Shown: one piece after another, positions 58,641-64,000 of the stretch
Layout of the letters: each line of letters begins with the position of its first letter
Position numbering within the stretch: position 1 is the stretch's first letter
DNA from: Trema orientale
Lineage: Eukaryota > Streptophyta > Magnoliopsida > Rosales > Cannabaceae
DNA: 64,000 bases
Direction: 5' to 3'
Assembly: GCA_002914845.1 (NCBI GenBank)
Contig: JXTC01000110.1
Coordinates: forward strand, 10,001 to 74,000
Notes under the pieces: model-generated
Database searches by the model: none
What the model was told of the DNA's origin: nothing
The model's input: only the letters and a program-made list of their open reading frames with translations
Made by a program: the position numbers and the translations under genes

Positions 58641-60000
58641 CGAGCTGGGTAGTGTCGTAGTGGGCGGGTTTTGGGCCCGGAAAAGCGTAACGGGCGTTTT
58701 TTTTTTATTTATTTATGAGAAAATAACACCCACCACTATCTTTTAAGAAAAAATTTCAAAAATACGGTCCCCACATTTAACATACTTTATACAATTTTTT
58801 TTTCTTTTTTTTTCCCTTAAAATACTACAGCTAGCTAAACTAAAAAATACACGGTAGCGTCTTCCTTCACACCATGTCGAAAGGGGATTTCAGCGTCTCT
58901 CTCCAACGAAATTCTGCTCGATAGGCGAAAAATTTCTAAATTCTCAGTCCATTATACAAACTCTTCCACCATTTATACCGTCATCTCAACAGTCTTTGCT
59001 CAGGCGGAGAATCAACCGCTCTGATTCGATGCGACGGTCCAGTTCATGAAGAAGCTCCATGATTGTTCTCAGGTAGTCCAGAGGTACGATATCGATAAGA
59101 TCGTATCGAGCCAAGCCGTCATCCTTTTTTAGAGAAAATAGGATAAGTGAGAGTGTGAGTAGGTGACGATTTTGGGATTTGAATTTTATGAGTTTTTGGG
59201 GCTTTATGTAGAAGAAGTTTTAAAGGTTGTCATCAATCTATCAATGAAAAATGAAGTTTTCATATTTTGTGTTTTTGCTCTGCAATTAACAGATTTTGAA
59301 ATATTGTTATCCATTATTGATCTGTTTGGAGGCATGACTATTATGATTTTCATTTCCTTATTGGTAATAGCATTTTTTTTTTTTTTGGGAGGAGGGGTTG
59401 GTTTGACTAAGCTCTAATGCTCTATATCCAGTAGTCTTATAACCTGGAATTATGAATCTATATAGAGTTATTTGGCTTTGAAATTGGTTTATTGAATTCA
59501 CTTATTTCACTATTATAGATAAGCATGAGTCAATGCTTATTTTGATATCAATGAATGTAATCTATCAATTGGAAACTCTCTAGCATATCTGATGTATTCT
59601 ATAGTTGATTAAATGAGGTTACCCCTTTTAATTAATTGTAGTAGGCAATCTTGCATAATAAGAGTACAACCATGGTGGTTTGTTTTGTTTTCTAGAAAAT
59701 GGTACCTAGGTTTCTAATTATGATGTATTACATCGAGTTGAAGAATCAACCAGTGATTGAGCAAAAATTGAGATAGGTCCTCGACTGGAAGTTTACAGAT
59801 ATCAACTTTGTGATCCATGGATAGAATCAAGTGGCTTGGAATTGGTGTTATCATCTAAATTTTGTTATTATTTTGTCAAGGTTACTTAACAGAAGATATG
59901 TATTTTAAGCTTCTCAATGATTGCTACTCGGTTTTGTAGATAATTGGCTACAATATATTTGACTTAGTTGGCAAGGGTTTGACCACATAAAAGTAATTTG
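58641..60000. other. Upstream of the F-box gene; possible exon-like block near 58.86-59.12 kb
   Basis: 58860-59125 is richer in G+C and contains an open plus-strand stretch DATVQFMKKLHDCSQVVQRY followed by DIDKIVSSQAVI, which I cannot assign. A short ATG frame at 58874 (MSKGDFSVSLQRNSAR) ends quickly. It may be a gene fragment, or part of a divergent promoter and leader. The hydrophobic frame at 59163-59417 has no recognisable domain. Confidence 0.35.
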
Positions 60001-60004
60001 ATAT

Positions 60005-60645
60005 GCCTTTGCGGTTTCCTATGATTTACTTATATACATTCTATTATACTAAAAAGAAACCAACAAATTAGTTTACAGGAAACTTTTGTGGTTTCCTGTG
60101 ATTTACTTACATACAGGGCATTCTGCTAGAAGGAAACCAAATTGGTTTCCAGGAAATCTTTGTAGTTTTCTATGATTTACTTACGTATAAGGCATTTCGT
60201 TAGAAGAAAACCGATCTGATTTTCAGGAAACCTTTGTGGTTTGACATTCTACTAAAAAGAAACCAAACTAGTTTCCAGGAACCATTTATAGTTTATTCTA
60301 ATTTACTTACGTACATGACATTCCGCTAAAAGAAAACCTTTATGGTTTCCTGTAATTTACTTACGTACAGTGCATTCCATTGAAAAGAAACTGAACTGGT
60401 TTCCAAAAAACTTTTGTGGTTTCCTATGATTTATTTACGTACAAGATATTCTGCTAAAAAGAAACCGAACTGGTTTCCAGTGATTTACTAACCTATAGAG
60501 TATTCGGCTAAAAAGAAACCACACTAGTTTTCAGGAAATCTTTGTAGTTTCCTTCGACTTACTTACCTACATGGTATTCTGTTAAAAAGAAACCAAACTG
60601 GTTTCCTAGAAACCTTTGTGGTTTCCTGTGATTTACTTACATAAG
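60005..60645. repeat. Minisatellite, unit about 75 bp, about eight degenerate copies
   Basis: The unit contains GGTTTCCTGTGATTTACTTA, then a GGCATTCTGCTAAAAAG block, GAAACCAAACTGGTTTCCAG and GAAACCTTTGTGGTTTCC. GATTTACTTA-type landmarks near 60022, 60100, 60174, 60301, 60354, 60430, 60482, 60557 and 60630 give spacings of about 73-78 bp, with shorter units of about 52 bp that lost a block. GGTTTCC and GGAAACC give internal dyad symmetry. Confidence 0.85.
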
Positions 60646-61721
60646 AATTGAAAACTTACATAAGAATTGAAAAAAAAAAAATAGTGTTTTTTTCAAAAAA
60701 AAAAATTAAGAATAAGGTGAAAGAAAATAATAATTAAAAAATAGGAAAATAAAAAATAATTTGAAATAAAAGAAAAATAAAAATAAAATTGAGAAAAAAA
60801 GAGGAAATTATTATTGATGACCAATTTGTTTAATTTTGTTAGCGGAAATTAATAACTAATTTAGTTTCTACATATAGATAATTTTAAAAAGAAAAAAAAT
60901 AAAAATAATGAAAAAAAAAACTAGAAGAAACTAATGCATAATTTGGTTAATTTTGTTAATGGAATTAGTTATTAAATTGGTTTTTATTTGTAACTAATAT
61001 TAAAAAGGAATAAAATTAAAAACAAAGGGAAAAATTAAAATAATAAAAAGAAACCTAAAATATCAGTATGGGAGCTCGAGCCTCATAAACCAATGTTAGT
61101 GGCCTAGTCATTTGTGGCCCAACCACTAGGCCACGAAGCTGCCACAGTTATTCTGGCCTATTTAATATTAAAAGACCGCGTTTGAAAAAGATAGTAAAAA
61201 TTATGAAAATACCACCGTGTTTTTTAGCTAAAGTATTTAGAAAAATGCCAACAAAGGTCGTACAGAATTTTAATTATTGTTTGAAAGTAGTATTTTTGGT
61301 ATTATTTTTAAAAAGATAGGTATAAGTATCCAAAACCCTTTATTTTGTTTATTTTTTGTGTGTATCTAATTGGCCCAATTTTTTTGTCTGAGTAAATAAC
61401 TGGCGTTTCCTAAAAATTTTGTCGTATAATTTTTAGCCAAAATAAGAAAAAAAACATTAAAAAATTTTTTATATAAAACAAATCAACTGATAATAACTTT
61501 ATTTTTTCGAAGGACAACTGATAATAACTTTATATTGATGTAAGATCTATGAGAAATAGTTTGTTTTGTTTTGTTTTATTTATTTATTTATTTTGAAATT
61601 CATCGACGTCCATTAAATAGCAAAAAAGCGTCACACCACATAGAGGGTGCCTCCTCGAGAGTGTAAAACCAAAGCTCACAGACAAATGAGCCCATTTTGC
61701 AAGCAAATCTGCTAAAGTGTG
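60646..61721. other. AT-rich spacer; no gene seen
   Basis: A-rich low-complexity DNA from 60660 to about 61060, then a tRNA-like block (61066-61142) and AT-rich sequence. No supported frame. Confidence 0.5.
61066..61142 (-). repeat. tRNA-like or SINE-head relic
   Basis: The minus strand starts GGCAGCTTCGTGGCCTAGTG, with an A-box-like TGGCCTAGTGGTTG, and ends with a B-box-like GAGGCTCGAGCTCCC. Between them GTGGCCTAGT pairs with ACTAGGCCAC, which would disturb a normal cloverleaf. No anticodon arm is convincing, so it is probably a SINE head or pseudo-tRNA. Confidence 0.4.
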
Positions 61722-62490
61722 AACTAGTCTTGAAATAAAGACAAAACTAATACTAGAAAAATTAAGAGAAAGGAATCTGATTCAAATAAGTCTAGTCATT
61801 CACAGAAATATAGTTTAATGAGAAATTCTTGCATTTATTGTACACTTTCATGACTCCCTATCTGACACATAGACTTTATTACATAATTTACATTTTAATG
61901 ATATAACAAATTATTATTTGAATCCACATATCAAACATTGAGACATGAGAGTGTTAAAGAGTAGAGTTGAGCATAGATCAGGTTAGACAAGTTCTGATAC
62001 TCGCCCAACCAGCCAAATTGTGTAACCCGACAAGTTTATAGGTCGAGTTAACCCGCAGTGGTGAGAGGAGTGAGATCTGATGGAGGCGAAGCATAGGTGA
62101 GATTTTAAGAGGGGTTGAACGTTAAACAGAGAGACGAGATGAGAAAGTAAGAACATTGCTTGGAGAGGTTGGACGACATTGAAAGAGTGAAGTCGACCCT
62201 TGGATGCTTGGTTGAGAGGTTAAATAGCATGAGGAAGGGGTGTAATGCAAGAGAGTGAGTAAGTTACTAAAAATGAGAGTGAGAGTGAGTGAGTTAGTTA
62301 CTAAGAATGCGAGTGAGTTTAGATAGCGCGAGGAAGGGGTGTAACATGAGAGAGTGAGTGAGTTACCCAGAATGAAGGTGAGAATGAGTGAGTTATTGGG
62401 TTACCAAAAAAGAGTGAGAGCCTGAGAGGTATTAGGAGAGGAGTGTGCTGTAATATGAGAGCACTAAGAGGTATCAGGGCGAGATATATG
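61722..62490. repeat. Segmental duplication, copy 1
   Basis: Begins ACTAGTCTTGAAATAAAGAC and runs through GATGGAGGCGAAGCATAGG, GGTTGAGAGGTTAAATAGCA and reiterated GAGTGAGTGAGTTA words. Colinear with 63342-64000. Purine-rich and non-coding. Confidence 0.85.
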
Positions 62491-63341
62491 ATAATATGAG
62501 AGCATTGAAAGGTTGGTGGGATAGGATTATTGAGGGTTTTTTTTTTTTTTTTTCCTGGGTGTGTAGTTAGGTTTTTTGGATCATTTGCTTTTCTAGATAG
62601 AATTATGAAAAAAAAAAGAACAAAAAAGAGAGTACTACTAAGACTCCTTATAGTTCAATTAATAAACTTTATAACAAACTTATGAAATTTATACGAGAAA
62701 ATACCGAAAGTCTTTCTTGTACTTTAGTAAAATACGAGTAAAGATTCTGTCTTTTTGAGAGTATAATATATATTATATATATATATATTCAATTCGTCAA
62801 AGTGGATTGAAATAATTTCTTTTGTTAAATTTGGTCAAGATTATATTGTAAACTAAAACTCATACTTTCTGTCAAAATTAATCAGATAATCAAACTATTT
62901 TTTTAACCATATAATCAAGTCAAAAGCAAAATGGAAAGAAAATTACCTTTGAAAATATCGTTGTAGTACAGAGAGAAATGAGATCTTAAAGAAAATGGAA
63001 AGAAACAAACGAATAGGGATAGGTCTATTTTGCTAGAATGTGCACTAATAGTATTGTAAAAATGGACCGTTAGCCCCGCTGGCTGGGAAGGAGAAGCAGA
63101 ATGAGTTGGAATTTAAGTATTAAGGCTCAACCTGTCTCTATAGTCATTTGGGCAAAAGGCATCAAGCCCTAAAGTAATATTTTCATTAAAAAATTAATTT
63201 TTTAAATTAAGAATAATGGTCGAGCCAAACTAGTCCAACTGGCTCACACTTATGGCCAACCTGGCCCTGCTCTTAGGATTAGGCTGGGACTAGGCCATAC
63301 CAGCTCGACCCGTTTGGTCCGATCCATTTTTTTAGTATTAT
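62491..63341. other. Spacer between duplication copies, with an F-box leader relic
   Basis: Contains the relic at 62929-63036 and, at about 63110-63330, GGGC/GGCC-rich words (CCAACTGGCTCACAC, GGCTGGGACTAGGCC) resembling hAT-type ends. A TA microsatellite lies at 62768-62789. No frame is supported. Confidence 0.5.
62929..63036 (-). pseudogene. Relic of an F-box gene leader exon and donor
   Basis: The plus-strand sequence AATGGAAAGAAAATTACCTT, then CAGAGAGAAATGAGATC and GAAACAAACGAATAGG, is colinear with 58501-58640, the leader exon and donor of the F-box gene, in the same orientation. The donor (CTTTGAAAATATCG context) is conserved on the minus strand. No F-box coding sequence follows, so it is the remains of a duplicated copy. 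Confidence 0.75.
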
Positions 63342-64000
63342 GCACTAGTCTTGAAATAAAGACAAAACTAATACTAAAAAACTTTAAGAGAAAGGAAATC
63401 TGATTCAACAACAATATAAGTCCACTCGTTCACTGAAATATAGTTTGATGCGAAATTTTCACACTTATTTTATACTCTCATGACTCACTATTTGACATAT
63501 AGACTTTACTAAATAACTTATATTTTAATGATATAACAAATTATTATTTGAGTCCACATGTCAAATATTAAGATAAATTACTAAGAATAAGTGAATGAGC
63601 TAGGTATTAGAGCATCGATCGAGTTAGACAAATTACTACCTGGCCTAACCTGCCAAATTGTGTAATTCAACAAATTTATAGGTTGGGTTAACTTGTAGTG
63701 GTGAGAAGAGGGTGATCTGATGGAGGCGAAGCATGGATTAGATTTTAAGAGAGGCTGAATGACGAACAGTGAGATAAGACAAAAGAGTAAGGTCATCGCT
63801 TAGAGAGGTTGGATGGCAATAAAATAGTGAAGTTGACCATTGGGTGCTTGGTTGAGAGGTTAGATAGCATGGGGAAAGAGGGTAACGCGAGAATGAGAGT
63901 GAGTGAGTTACTAAGAATAAGAGTGAGAATGAATGAGCTAGGTATTAGGAGAGAAGTGTACTATAATATGAGAGCACTAAGAAGTATCAGGAGCGGGATG
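63342..64000. repeat. Segmental duplication, copy 2 (continues past the window end)
   Basis: Begins GCACTAGTCTTGAAATAAAG and repeats the blocks of 61722-62490, about 1620 bp downstream, with many substitutions. The minus-strand frame at 63581-63796 lies in this repeat and has no domain. Confidence 0.85.

Noticed and set aside
61066..61142. Functional tRNA gene
   Set aside because: A-box-like and B-box-like words are present, but an internal GTGGCCTAGT/ACTAGGCCAC pairing disrupts the cloverleaf and no anticodon arm is evident.
63581..63796. 71-codon minus-strand frame near the window end
   Set aside because: It lies within the segmental repeat, and I see no domain in it.

Overview
This is a plant nuclear window, probably from a eudicot. 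It is very AT-rich, long stretches carry no gene, and the genes present belong to plant families with plant-type exon structure and no operon layout. I cannot name the species. One assembly gap of 28 N lies at 11273-11300.

Four genes look intact. (1) 138-1013 (+) encodes a 291-residue acidic protein with two membrane segments and no recognised function. (2) 20150-20806 (+) encodes an NF-YB (HAP3) histone-fold subunit of the CCAAT-binding factor, with a glycine-rich tail and two G-boxes upstream. (3) 48250-50228 (+) is a two-exon FLA2-like fasciclin-like arabinogalactan protein of 388 residues with a signal peptide and a GPI-type tail. (4) 56491-58003 (-) is an F-box/LRR gene whose second coding exon, found here, extends the protein to 459 residues. 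These genes do not form a pathway; they are separate genes in a transposon-rich setting.

Most of the rest is mobile DNA, and many elements can be bounded by their target-site duplications (TSDs). They include: a 4.4-kb non-autonomous CACTA element (4911-9346, TSD AAT) carrying fragments that resemble a dynamin P-loop exon and a ubiquitin exon; hAT elements at 24631-25422, 35204-36177 and 42105-44475, the last with a broken transposase; two long-TIR Mutator-like MITEs with perfect 9-bp TSDs (27451-28356 and 40632-41756); two SINEs of one family in opposite orientation (12542-12749 and 39371-39526); a 5'-truncated LINE (32251-32469); several foldback MITE families; and LTR relics near 2.2-2.55 kb and 16.6 kb. 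Many elements are nested.

Less usual structures are a 470-bp imperfect palindrome (15126-15597), three degenerate satellite-like arrays (26.1-27.4, 52.76-53.56 and 60.0-60.64 kb), several 11-26-bp poly(A)-tailed micro-insertions flanked by direct repeats, and scattered F-box relics around the intact F-box gene: a last-exon copy on the opposite strand at 55768-55872 and a leader-exon copy at 62929-63036. I see no CRISPR array, no rRNA gene and no convincing functional tRNA gene.
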